The translations under genes were made by a program, and so were the position numbers. A DNA stretch of 46,214 nt from an uncultured Paracoccaceae bacterium (GTDB lineage: Bacteria; Pseudomonadota; Alphaproteobacteria; Rhodobacterales; Rhodobacteraceae), in the NCBI GenBank assembly GCA_937924905.1, contig CALDUK010000028.1, forward strand, positions 1-46,214, in the 5' to 3' direction. The notes beneath the pieces are model-generated. The model saw only the letters and a program-made list of their open reading frames with translations. It did no database searches and was not told the DNA's origin. This document shows positions 17,269-25,466 of this stretch, piece by piece; positions within the stretch are counted from its first letter, which is position 1; each line of letters opens with the position of its first letter.

Positions 17269-18417
17269 TCAGGCTACGTGTTCAAATAGTTTATCGGACA
17301 TCTGCTCAAGCTGGTTCAAGCCTTGTTCCAGTTTTTCAGGCGCTGCGATGTCCAGCGCTGTGAGAAGCTGTTGGAACCGGTGGCGCGTGTCGTGTCGTTT
17401 GGCGGCCTCGGCGACATTTCTGATCCGGCGGCGTTCCAGCCCTTCGGTGTCTTCCAGCAGGGTTTCGAGATAGGCAATGCTGTCGTCCGGCGTCTCGGGC
17501 AGTTCAAGCGTTGCTTCGGGCCAGTCCATCTGCGCATCGGCCCCCCGGCCTGTGGGTTTGCGACCGACAACCGTGCAGCCCGACGCCCAGGCATGGGCCC
17601 AGCGTTCGGTCAGGGGCGAATAGCCACGAAACCGGGGATGCGAATTGCTGGCTTCGAAACAAAAGGCAATTTTAGAGCGGGCATAGGCGTTCATCAGGAT
17701 CTGGCATTCTTCGCGGGGCGTGGCTGAAAAGTTCTTTGTTCGGGTGCGCAGATCGGCCGAGATGCGTTTCACAGAGCGCTGATTGAAATGCAGATGGATC
17801 GGGTTGTAGAGCTTTTCCTCGCGCCGGCCGATCACCATCAGATCAAGCGGGCGAAAGGCATCATGGGTGCCGAATTGCAGGACATCTGTGTGGGGCGGCA
17901 TATAGAGCACGGTCTTGCCCGTCCGGGTCTCGAAATCTGCGCCCATATCGGCGCAGATGCTGGCGATCTGATCGAAGCGGTCCAGATCTTCCAGCCGGAT
18001 ATATTCGGGGTTGATCGTGTCCAGCACCCAGAGAACGGTGTGATCGAACTGGTCCCAGACGGGTTCCAGCAGGCGCGCGCGCACGATGTCGCGGATGTTC
18101 AGTGCCCAGACGATCAGGATATTGGGACCGTCGGGGTCTTTTTCCCGGCGCACCTGGTCGCAAAGCCGGTCGCCATGGCCCTGTTTTTCGCGCCGGTTCT
18201 GAAGATAAAAGCCCAGCCGACCCGGGGCGGGTTGCTGATAGGGCGTGCTCATCAGGACGGTTGGGGCCGAGGCGGCATAGGCCGTGTAATGCGGCCAGAA
18301 GATATTCATCCAGACCGGACCATCGCCGCTGAAGTCATCTGACAGGATAAAAAGCTTCATACCAGATTGCATGAACGCGGTTCCGTTTGCCCAGGATGGT
18401 GAAAACATTTGGCCCAT
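17269..18417 (-). CDS. CgeB-like glycosyltransferase
   Basis: The product has 382 residues and resembles GT-B enzymes with a CgeB/YkvP-type C-terminal domain: IAFCFEASNSHPRFRGYSPL, ERWAHAWASGCTVVGRKP and the late SIAYLETLLED. It probably transfers a sugar in the cytoplasm. It is the first gene of a unit with the ketoisomerase (13 nt downstream) and aminotransferase, so it could add the 3-amino sugar. That link is inference from position. ATG 18417 has GAGG 8 nt upstream. ATG 18360 (MKLFILSDDF) would give the more family-like N-terminus. Confidence 0.72.
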   Translation of the reverse strand: MGQMFSPSWANGTAFMQSGMKLFILSDDFSGDGPVWMNIFWPHYTAYAASAPTVLMSTPYQQPAPGRLGFYLQNRREKQGHGDRLCDQVRREKDPDGPNILIVWALNIRDIVRARLLEPVWDQFDHTVLWVLDTINPEYIRLEDLDRFDQIASICADMGADFETRTGKTVLYMPPHTDVLQFGTHDAFRPLDLMVIGRREEKLYNPIHLHFNQRSVKRISADLRTRTKNFSATPREECQILMNAYARSKIAFCFEASNSHPRFRGYSPLTERWAHAWASGCTVVGRKPTGRGADAQMDWPEATLELPETPDDSIAYLETLLEDTEGLERRRIRNVAEAAKRHDTRHRFQQLLTALDIAAPEKLEQGLNQLEQMSDKLFEHVA

Positions 18418-18529
18418 CCCCTGGCCTCAGATGTAAATGTATTTTCAAAAAGGCACCCGTGACGGACGCGCTCAAAATTGCATTTCATACCAATTACCGA
18501 CCCCGGGACAGATGATCCGATATTCAATC

Positions 18530-18565
18530 TATGTTGGCAATAGAGAGATCACTATTGCCAACATA
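18530..18565. repeat. Perfect 14-bp inverted repeat between galE and the next operon
   Basis: TATGTTGGCAATAG (18530-18543) and CTATTGCCAACATA (18552-18565) are exact arms around an 8-nt loop. On the minus strand it lies 16 nt after the galE stop and about 110 nt before the next gene. There is no T tract, so it may be an mRNA-stabilising hairpin, a weak terminator or a protein-binding site. The surrounding 164 bp is AT-rich for this plasmid. Confidence 0.6.
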
Positions 18566-18581
18566 TTGTGTCATTTACCGG

Positions 18582-19592
18582 TCACATATCTTGGTCCGAA
18601 ACGCGGCGGGGGCCGGGATAGCCTTCGGGATATTTCCGGTGCCATTCCCAGGCGGTCTCGATGATGCCTTCGATGGTGTTGTATTCGGGCGTCCAGCCAA
18701 GTTCGGTCCGCAGTTTTTTGGGGTCGCAGACAAGCGCGGTCGGGTCGCCCGGGCGGCGCGGGCCTTCTTTCCAGGCGACCTTTTCACCTGTGACCCGTTC
18801 GCAGGCCTCGATCACCTCTTTCACGGTATAACCCGTGCCCGAGCCGATGTTGAACGCATCCCGCGTCGTCTCGGTCGTTGCTTCGATGGCTTGCAAATGC
18901 GCCTGGGCCAGATCGTCGATATGGACATAATCGCGCAAACAGGTGCCGTCGCGGGTCGGGTAATCGGTGCCGTAAACCTCGAACGCATCCCGCATGCCAA
19001 GCACCACTTCCAGAATGCGCGGGATGATATGGGTTTCGGGGTCGTGATATTCGCCGAATTCACCGCTGGGGTCGGCACCGCAGGCGTTGAAATACCGCAA
19101 GAGCGTATAGCCAAAGCCATAGGCATGGGCGAAATCATGGATCATCCATTCGACCGCCATCTTTGAACACGCATAGGGGTTCATCGGTTGTTGTGGCGTG
19201 TCTTCGTCCATCGGCACCTTGTCGGTCAGCCCATAGGTCGACGAGGTCGAGGAAAACAGCATCCGCTTGACGCCCGCCTCGCGCATGGCGACCAGAAGGC
19301 TGAGCGTGCCGCCCACATTGTTGCGATAGTGGTATTCGGGGTTCTCGACGCTTTCGCCCACGTTGGTGGCGGCCGCGAAATGCATGACCGCATCCGCTTC
19401 AAATTCTTTCAGCGTCTCGGTCAGCTTTTCGGTGTCGGCGATATCGCCCATCACAAGGGGGTTGTCGCCCACAGCCTTGGGGTGGCCTTCGACCAGATTG
19501 TCATAAGCCAGGACGTCATGGCCTTGTTTGGCCACATAGCGCAGCGCGGCGCTGCCCACATATCCGGCACCGCCGGTGATCAGGATTTTCAT
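18582..19592 (-). CDS. galE: UDP-glucose 4-epimerase
   Basis: This is an extended short-chain dehydrogenase of 336 residues that interconverts UDP-glucose and UDP-galactose. It shows the NAD-binding GGAGYVGS at residues 7-14, the catalytic Tyr140 and Lys144 in YACSK preceded by FSSTSSTYG, and the GalE-type ends DYVHIDDLAQAH and RPGDPTALVCDP. Its ATG overlaps the gmhB stop by 4 nt (ATGA), so it is the last gene of a coupled five-gene operon. A substrate other than UDP-glucose, such as a GDP-heptose, cannot be excluded in this context. Confidence 0.9.
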   Translation of the reverse strand: MKILITGGAGYVGSAALRYVAKQGHDVLAYDNLVEGHPKAVGDNPLVMGDIADTEKLTETLKEFEADAVMHFAAATNVGESVENPEYHYRNNVGGTLSLLVAMREAGVKRMLFSSTSSTYGLTDKVPMDEDTPQQPMNPYACSKMAVEWMIHDFAHAYGFGYTLLRYFNACGADPSGEFGEYHDPETHIIPRILEVVLGMRDAFEVYGTDYPTRDGTCLRDYVHIDDLAQAHLQAIEATTETTRDAFNIGSGTGYTVKEVIEACERVTGEKVAWKEGPRRPGDPTALVCDPKKLRTELGWTPEYNTIEGIIETAWEWHRKYPEGYPGPRRVSDQDM

Positions 19593-20143
19593 GAGGATTT
19601 ACCTTCGTTCAGGATAATATTTGCAGCCTCGGCCAATGTCGGGGCTTCGGCGTCGAAATCGGTTGTCACTTTGTCCCCATAGCCGGTGCGCACAACCAGG
19701 CTTTTGCAGCCTGCGTTGCGCCCTGCGAGCACATCAGACAGGCTGTCGCCCACCATCCAGGATCGGCTGAGGTCGATGTCATGGTCGCGCGCGGCCTGCA
19801 AAAGCATGCCGGGCCCCGGTTTGCGCATTGCGTCCTCGATCACGCGCTGATCCTTCTGAGTGGGGGCCAGCGGACAGAAATAGAGCCCATCGGTCTGGGT
19901 CTCATGTTCGGCCAGCTGTGCATCCATGACCGCATGTACTTTGGCCAGCCCGTCTTCTGTCAACTTGCCACGGCCAATGACGGATTGGTTTGTGATCACA
20001 ATCACTTTCCAACCTGCCGCGCGCAGACGCCGGATCGCCGCCCCTGCCCCGTCGATCAGGCGCACATCACCCGGATCGGTCAGGTGATGCACCAGGTCGA
20101 TGATGGTGCCGTCGCGGTCCAGAAAAGCGGCTCTGTTCTTCAT
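19589..20143 (-). CDS. gmhB: D-glycero-D-manno-heptose 1,7-bisphosphate 7-phosphatase
   Basis: This is a HAD-family phosphatase of 184 residues that removes the 7-phosphate in the third step of the heptose pathway. The nucleophile motif is DRDGT at residues 9-13. The thiol-type NQSVIGRG, the KPGPGML segment and VGDSLSD complete the HAD motifs. The cysteine-rich zinc loop seen in many GmhB proteins is reduced here to YFCPLAPTQKD. Start and stop overlap hddC and galE by 4 nt each, showing translational coupling. With HddA and HddC beside it, the alpha-1,7-bisphosphate is the expected substrate. Confidence 0.9.
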   Translation of the reverse strand: MKNRAAFLDRDGTIIDLVHHLTDPGDVRLIDGAGAAIRRLRAAGWKVIVITNQSVIGRGKLTEDGLAKVHAVMDAQLAEHETQTDGLYFCPLAPTQKDQRVIEDAMRKPGPGMLLQAARDHDIDLSRSWMVGDSLSDVLAGRNAGCKSLVVRTGYGDKVTTDFDAEAPTLAEAANIILNEGKSS

Positions 20144-20847
20144 GAAAACAGCCTTTCGGCGTCGATATTGGCCTGATCGAGCGCCTCTTTATTGCCGATA
20201 TCGCGGTGATAGCCTGCGTGTTCAAACCCGCGCATGCGCCCGACAAAATCCGGGATCACATCAAAGCCGAAATCAAAGACATTCTTGTCGGCAATTTCGC
20301 GAAACGCGTCGGCGTCCAGCACATAGATCCCGGCATTGGCAAGGTCACTTGCCGGTGTTTCGGGCTTTTCGACAAACTCGACAATCCGGTCGCCGTCCAG
20401 CGTCGCGATCCCGCATTGGCTGGGATAGGCGGTGCGGAACAGCAGCATGGTCATCGGGTCGTCATGGGCGCGGTGAAAGGTCAGCATCGCGCCAAGGTCC
20501 ACATCAGAAAGATTATCGGCATAGATGACGATGATCTCGCTTGCGTCGTCGGCCCAGGCCCGGTTGGCATGGACGGTGCCGGCCGAGCCCAGAAGGTCGG
20601 GTTCATAGGCTTCGACCACATTCAAATCGCGGGTCGCATTGGTCTTTTCGATATGCGCGCGCACCTGATCGGGCAGGTGGTGGTTGTTCAGCAGAATGTC
20701 CCGGACATTGGCGCGTTCAAGCGCGTCGAACCAATAGTCCAGCATTGGGCGGCCGCCGACGGGCACCAGGCATTTGGGCGTGGTCAGCGTGATCGGCCTG
20801 AGCCGTGTGCCCAGACCGCCTGCCAGAAGAAGCGCTTTGGCTGTCAT
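20140..20847 (-). CDS. hddC: Heptose-1-phosphate guanylyltransferase (HddC type)
   Basis: This is a nucleotidyltransferase of 235 residues expected to join D-glycero-alpha-D-manno-heptose 1-phosphate to GTP, giving the GDP-heptose donor. The N-terminal signature LAGGLGTRLRPIT with PKCLVPV is at residues 8-29. VIYADNLSD supplies the metal-binding Asp, and FVEKPE follows. Similar enzymes use other sugar 1-phosphates, so the assignment leans on the surrounding gmhA, hddA and gmhB genes. Its ATG overlaps the hddA stop by 1 nt (TGATG). Confidence 0.88.
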   Translation of the reverse strand: MTAKALLLAGGLGTRLRPITLTTPKCLVPVGGRPMLDYWFDALERANVRDILLNNHHLPDQVRAHIEKTNATRDLNVVEAYEPDLLGSAGTVHANRAWADDASEIIVIYADNLSDVDLGAMLTFHRAHDDPMTMLLFRTAYPSQCGIATLDGDRIVEFVEKPETPASDLANAGIYVLDADAFREIADKNVFDFGFDVIPDFVGRMRGFEHAGYHRDIGNKEALDQANIDAERLFS

Positions 20848-21836
20848 CAGAACGTGTACCGGTCCGAGATAAAGATCACCCGGGACCCGCGCCGGTCGAT
20901 GGAAAACGGCAGTTCCTTGGGGTTGCCGCAGGCCGCGCGGATGGCGTCATGTTTTTCAGGCGGTGCCATGATCATCAAAAAGCCGCCGCCACCTGCGCCC
21001 AGAAGCTTGCCCCCCATCGCCCCGTTGGCGCGGGCGGCGGTGTACCAGTCATCGACACCCTGATTGGTGATGCCGAAGCCCAGCGAGCGTTTCAGTTCCC
21101 AGCCCTGGTGCAGAAGCGCGCCAAAGCCTTCCAGATCGCCGCCATTGCCCATGGTCAGGCGCATCTCGCCAGCCAGATCGCGCATTTGGCGCAAGACGGT
21201 CATTTTGTCGGCCGAGCCTTCGGATTGCTTTTTCAGGATCACATCGGCGTCGCGACGCTGTTCGGTGTAAAGCAGGATGATGTGGTCTTCGAGCGCCTTC
21301 AGAAAGTCAGGCGCGGTGGCCACGGGTTCGACATCGACCGTGTGATCGGGATTGAACTGGATGTAATTCACGCCGCCGTAGGCCGCCGCATATTGGTCCT
21401 GCCGCCCGATGGGTTTGCCAAGGATATCAATCTCGATATCGCAGGCTTCCTGACCCAGCTTGGAGGGGCTGGTGACATGGCCCTTATAGGCATAAAGCGC
21501 GTTCAGAAGCCCGACCGCAAAGCTGGATGACGACCCCATGCCGGTGCCGGCAGGCACATCGCCCACGGTGGTGATTTCAAGCCCCTGATCGGCGAGGCCT
21601 GTCAGCCGCAGCGCTTCACGCACGATGGTATGTTCGATGGCATCGACATTGGGCGCGATTTCGACCTTGGAATAGGCGATCCGCGTGGTGTCCTCGAAGC
21701 GGGGGCTGACCGTGATATACATGTGATGGTTCACGCCAACCGACAGGACAGCGCCGGGTTCGTTTTCATAAAACGCGGGCAGGTCGGTGCCGCCACCGGC
21801 AAAGCTGACGCGAAAAGGTGTCTGGGTGATGATCAT
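20847..21836 (-). CDS. hddA: D-glycero-D-manno-heptose 7-phosphate kinase (HddA type)
   Basis: This is a GHMP-family kinase of 329 residues that phosphorylates C1 of D-glycero-D-manno-heptose 7-phosphate. It begins ITQTPFRVSFAGGGTDLP, has the ATP-binding PAGTGMGSSSSFAVG at about residues 92-106, then GRQDQYAAAYGG and the C-terminal GAMGGKLLGAGGGGFLM. These are standard for HddA and related fucose/heptose kinases. It sits 4 nt after the upstream glycosyltransferase stop and overlaps hddC. Confidence 0.92.
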   Translation of the reverse strand: MIITQTPFRVSFAGGGTDLPAFYENEPGAVLSVGVNHHMYITVSPRFEDTTRIAYSKVEIAPNVDAIEHTIVREALRLTGLADQGLEITTVGDVPAGTGMGSSSSFAVGLLNALYAYKGHVTSPSKLGQEACDIEIDILGKPIGRQDQYAAAYGGVNYIQFNPDHTVDVEPVATAPDFLKALEDHIILLYTEQRRDADVILKKQSEGSADKMTVLRQMRDLAGEMRLTMGNGGDLEGFGALLHQGWELKRSLGFGITNQGVDDWYTAARANGAMGGKLLGAGGGGFLMIMAPPEKHDAIRAACGNPKELPFSIDRRGSRVIFISDRYTF

Positions 21837-21840
21837 GTGT

Positions 21841-23061
21841 TCAGGCCTCCAATCGGGCGCGGTATTCTGTCAAAAGCGGCTCTAAGCAGCTTTTTAGGTC
21901 AAAATTTTGGTGAAGATGAGCCTCGGCTCCGGCGACCAGTTCGGCGGCGAAATCGGGGTTTTCCAGCAAGCGTTGCAGCGCATCGGCCAGCGCTTCGGCA
22001 TTGTCATCGGGTTCGACGAGAAGCCCGGTTTTTTCATGGATCACAAGATCGGGGATGCCGACGATCCGGGTGGAAACAGACGGGCGCCCGCAAGCCATGG
22101 CTTCCATCAGCATTTGCGGCAAGCCATCGACATCATTGTCAGCGGCCCAGACGCAATGCAGCGTGAACACGTCGCCGCCTTCCATGAAGGCCGGGATATC
22201 TTCCTGTTTGATGGCGGTGCCGGTCATATGGACCGTGTCATTCAGCCCTGCATCCGCGATCTGGTCGCGCAGCTTGGCTTCCAATGGCCCCGAGCCTTCC
22301 AGCGTGGCGCGGATATTGAGCCCCCGGTCTTTCAGAATGCCAATCGCATGGATGAAGACATCAAAGCCCTTTTTGTCGACGAGGCGGCCAGCAGAGAGAA
22401 TGTGATAAGGGGCGCCCTTGGCGCGTTGCCGGGGCGGTTTCACGGAAAAGAGCGACAGATCCAGCCCGCAATAGATAATGCGCAATTGTTCGGGGCGCGC
22501 GCCTTCTTTCAGAAAGAAATCGCGGTGAAATTCGGAAATGCAGCCGATGAATTCGGCGCGCTTGATCTTGTCGCTCAGCGCCTGACGGTTGCGAAACAGA
22601 TCCGCGGCATGGCCGGTGAAGGAAAACGGTTTGCCCAACAACCAGGCCCCATACATTGCCACCGTGCCGGCGGAATGGATCCATTGGCTGTGGATATGGC
22701 TGACTGTTTCATCGCGCATCGCATGGGCCCAATGGCAGGCAACTGCCAGATGCCAAAGCCCGACGGCGCGGATGCGCAGCGATTCCCTGGGGCCTGTCAG
22801 CGCATTCCAGAGCGCGCCCCAGAACCGGCCCCCGAACCGGCCGGGCGCGGCCAGCATTGCAGCCAGCGCGGTGCCCTTCGAGATCGGGTACAGCACGTTT
22901 GTCGCGTCATTCATCGCGGCAATATCCGGCGAAGAAAAATAGGTCTTTTCGGGTTTGGTCAGCGCGTGCAGCCGGAATGGCACATCATGCTTTGCCACGA
23001 CGCGCAATTCGTTTGCGACCCAGGCATCGCCCACCCCGATTGTTGTCATGTAGTGGATCAT
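21841..23061 (-). CDS. Glycosyltransferase family 4 protein
   Basis: This 406-residue GT-B enzyme is the first gene of the hddA-hddC-gmhB-galE operon. N-terminal SHIHSQWIHSAGTVA and FSFTGHAADLF precede the Rossmann-like HILSAGRLVDKKGFDVFIHA. The GT4 donor site DVDGLPQMLMEAMACGRPSVST carries the E-x7-E spacing. Being translated with the heptose genes, it could be the heptosyltransferase, but that is inference. The start at 23061 has CAGGT about 6 nt upstream. The gene is divergent from gmhA. Confidence 0.88.
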   Translation of the reverse strand: MIHYMTTIGVGDAWVANELRVVAKHDVPFRLHALTKPEKTYFSSPDIAAMNDATNVLYPISKGTALAAMLAAPGRFGGRFWGALWNALTGPRESLRIRAVGLWHLAVACHWAHAMRDETVSHIHSQWIHSAGTVAMYGAWLLGKPFSFTGHAADLFRNRQALSDKIKRAEFIGCISEFHRDFFLKEGARPEQLRIIYCGLDLSLFSVKPPRQRAKGAPYHILSAGRLVDKKGFDVFIHAIGILKDRGLNIRATLEGSGPLEAKLRDQIADAGLNDTVHMTGTAIKQEDIPAFMEGGDVFTLHCVWAADNDVDGLPQMLMEAMACGRPSVSTRIVGIPDLVIHEKTGLLVEPDDNAEALADALQRLLENPDFAAELVAGAEAHLHQNFDLKSCLEPLLTEYRARLEA

Positions 23062-23109
23062 TTTACCTGACCATGAACCTGCTTACTGATACGGCGGCTT
23101 GCCTAACAG

Positions 23110-23123
23110 CCCGCAATTGCGGG
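23110..23123. promoter_or_regulatory. Perfect palindrome in the gmhA/heptose operon divergent promoter
   Basis: CCCGCAATTGCGGG is a 14-bp perfect palindrome in the 221-bp gap between two divergent heptose-pathway transcription units. It lies about 50 bp from the glycosyltransferase start. It could be a shared operator. Its function is unknown. Confidence 0.4.
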
Positions 23124-23282
23124 TCAAAGGGATATGCGCGGCGCTGCAGCATCTCGGTGTTCATGTGTGCCTCAAAAGCGTCGTTCCCTGAGCCCGAAAT
23201 GAGGTAATTTTGTGGTGTTCGTTGACAGTGGCGGGGTCCATCGGAGACAGAACAACGCATATGTACATGTGAGAGTATCGCC

Positions 23283-23864
23283 ATGACCGACTTCAATGAA
23301 TTTGCGACCGACTATTATCAGCGCTTTGCCGAGGCTGTTCTGAGTTTCGACAAGGCCCCGCTGGAAGAGGTGCTTGCCGTCTTTGATCGCGTGATCGCGG
23401 CCGGGGGGACACTTTGGATCGCAGGCAATGGCGGTTCGGCCTCGATGGCGGATCATATCGTCTGCGACACGGCCAAAGGCACCTATGTCGAAGGCCAGCC
23501 GCCGTTTCGCACGATTTCGCTGATGGCGAATGACGCCATCCTGACCGCGCTTGGCAATGATGTGTCCTATGAGGACGGCATTTCCGAGCAGCTGAAATAC
23601 TATCTGAAACCAGGTGATGCGTTTCTGGTGGTGTCGTCTTCGGGCAATTCGCCCAATGTGGTCAAGGCTGTGGAATACGCGAATGCCCAGGGCGCCGAGA
23701 CGGTTGCCTTTGTTGGTTTCAAAGGTGGCAAGCTGAACGAGGTCGCCAAGACATCGGTTCATATCGCGGTCGACAATTACGGCATCGTCGAAGACCTGCA
23801 TATGAGCCTGATCCATGTGCTGACACAGTATATGAAAGCCCGGTCGCTGAAGCGCGCTGGCTGA
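23283..23864 (+). CDS. gmhA: Sedoheptulose 7-phosphate isomerase
   Basis: This 193-residue SIS-domain enzyme converts sedoheptulose 7-phosphate to D-glycero-D-manno-heptose 7-phosphate, the first pathway step. Diagnostic stretches are WIAGNGGSASMADHI, the substrate loop FLVVSSSGNSPNVV and the C-terminal EDLHMSLIHVLTQ. The length is normal for GmhA. GAGAGTATCGCC precedes the ATG. It is divergent from the other heptose genes and shares their promoter region. Confidence 0.92.
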   Translation: MTDFNEFATDYYQRFAEAVLSFDKAPLEEVLAVFDRVIAAGGTLWIAGNGGSASMADHIVCDTAKGTYVEGQPPFRTISLMANDAILTALGNDVSYEDGISEQLKYYLKPGDAFLVVSSSGNSPNVVKAVEYANAQGAETVAFVGFKGGKLNEVAKTSVHIAVDNYGIVEDLHMSLIHVLTQYMKARSLKRAG

Positions 23865-24041
23865 CATGTATGCCGCGGCGCCCGCCCCGCACGGTCGGGC
23901 GTCAGACCCCCCTTCTGGGACAGAGACATCGAAGTCACGCTCGGGTCTTCATCTCGCGCCCTCTCTTGCATGGATTTATCTGGCATGCATTGTGAGGTCC
24001 GCGTGTGAGGGCGCAGGGTATGAGTAGCGCAGGCGTAGGCA

Positions 24042-25454
24042 ATGAAAACACTTCATCCGGTTATTCTTTGTGGTGGTTCGGGCACCCGGCTTTGGCCATC
24101 TTCCCGTAAGGCATTTCCGAAACAATTCGTGCCTCTTCTGGGGGAAACAAGTCTCTATCAAGGGACTTTGAACCGGTTTACCGGCCCGGGTTTTGCGGCG
24201 CCTTTGATCATGACGGGCGAAGATTTTCGCTTTCTCGCCGTCGAGCAGGCCGCCCAGACCGGGCTGTCGGATGCGCGCGTTGTGGTCGAACCTGTGGGCC
24301 GCGATACCGCGCCTGCCATTCTGGCCGCCGCCTTGATGCTGGAAAGCACACCGGATGATCTGATGCTGGTGGCCCCGTCGGACCATGTCATGACGGATCC
24401 CGGTGCCTTTCATGCCGCCATCGATATGGGGCGCAAAGCGGCCGAAGACGGCGCGCTGGTGACTTTTGGCATTACGCCCGACCGGCCCGAGACGGGCTAT
24501 GGGTATCTGCAACTGGCTGGCCGCCCCGAGGGCGTGACCACGGTGACGAAGTTCACCGAAAAGCCTGATCTCGACACCGCGAAAGAATTTCTGGAGGCCG
24601 GGCATTACCTTTGGAATTCCGGGCTGTTCATGGGCCGGGTCAAGGATTTCATCGCGGCCTTTGAGACCCATGCGCCCGATCTGGTCGCGCCGGTCCGGCG
24701 CGCGGTCGAAGTGGCCAAGGGCGATCTGGATTTCACCCGGCTGGATGCCGAAGCCTTTGCCGAAGCGCGCGCCATTTCGGTGGATTACGCGATTATGGAA
24801 CACGCAAGCTGGGTTGTGGCCGTGCCGCTGGATTGCGGCTGGTCCGATCTGGGGTCGTGGTCCGCACTTTGGGAAGTTTCCAAACCCGATGCGCAAGGCA
24901 ATGCCGCTTCGGGCGATGTCACAATGATTGACTGCGAAGGCGCATTCCTGCGCTCGGAAGACCCCAATATGACATTGGTGGGGCTGGGGCTGAAAGATAT
25001 TGTCGCGGTCGCGATGCGCGATGCCGTGCTGGTTGCGGATAAATCCCGCAGTCAGGATGTGAAAGGCGTGGTCGAGACACTGAAATCCGCCGGGCGCGGT
25101 CAGGCCGAAGACTATCCACGCTTTCACCGCCCCTGGGGCTGGTATGAAACGCTTTGTCTGGATCAGCGCTTTCAGGTGAAGCGGATCATGGTCAAACCGG
25201 GCGGCGTGCTGTCGTTGCAATCGCATCGTCACCGGTCCGAACACTGGATCGTTGTGGCAGGTACGGCCGAGGTGACGATTGGCGACGAGATCCGTTTGGT
25301 GACGGAAAACCAGGGCGTCTATATCCCGCTTGGCGAAAAGCACCGCATGGCCAATCCGGGCAAGGTGCCGATGTATCTGATCGAAGTACAGACCGGCGCC
25401 TATCTGGGCGAAGACGACATCATTCGTTACGAAGACATCTACGACCGGTCGTGA
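24042..25454 (+). CDS. manC: Mannose-1-phosphate guanylyltransferase / mannose-6-phosphate isomerase
   Basis: This bifunctional 470-residue enzyme makes GDP-mannose and interconverts mannose 6-phosphate and fructose 6-phosphate. The N-terminal pyrophosphorylase signature is LCGGSGTRLWPSSRKAFPKQ, followed by VAPSDHVM and FTEKPD. The C-terminal type II isomerase cupin runs from RPWGWYETL (about residue 362) through LQSHRHRSEHWIVV to the end. No phosphomannomutase is on the plasmid, so mannose 1-phosphate must come from elsewhere. It is convergent with the UbiA gene, with 12 nt between stops. Confidence 0.95.
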   Translation: MKTLHPVILCGGSGTRLWPSSRKAFPKQFVPLLGETSLYQGTLNRFTGPGFAAPLIMTGEDFRFLAVEQAAQTGLSDARVVVEPVGRDTAPAILAAALMLESTPDDLMLVAPSDHVMTDPGAFHAAIDMGRKAAEDGALVTFGITPDRPETGYGYLQLAGRPEGVTTVTKFTEKPDLDTAKEFLEAGHYLWNSGLFMGRVKDFIAAFETHAPDLVAPVRRAVEVAKGDLDFTRLDAEAFAEARAISVDYAIMEHASWVVAVPLDCGWSDLGSWSALWEVSKPDAQGNAASGDVTMIDCEGAFLRSEDPNMTLVGLGLKDIVAVAMRDAVLVADKSRSQDVKGVVETLKSAGRGQAEDYPRFHRPWGWYETLCLDQRFQVKRIMVKPGGVLSLQSHRHRSEHWIVVAGTAEVTIGDEIRLVTENQGVYIPLGEKHRMANPGKVPMYLIEVQTGAYLGEDDIIRYEDIYDRS

Positions 25455-25466
25455 CGTTTCCGCCTG

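Noticed and set aside
23866..24027. A 53-codon open frame between gmhA and manC
   Set aside because: It has no ribosome binding site, no recognisable features and an atypical composition. The gap more likely holds a weak hairpin and leader for manC.
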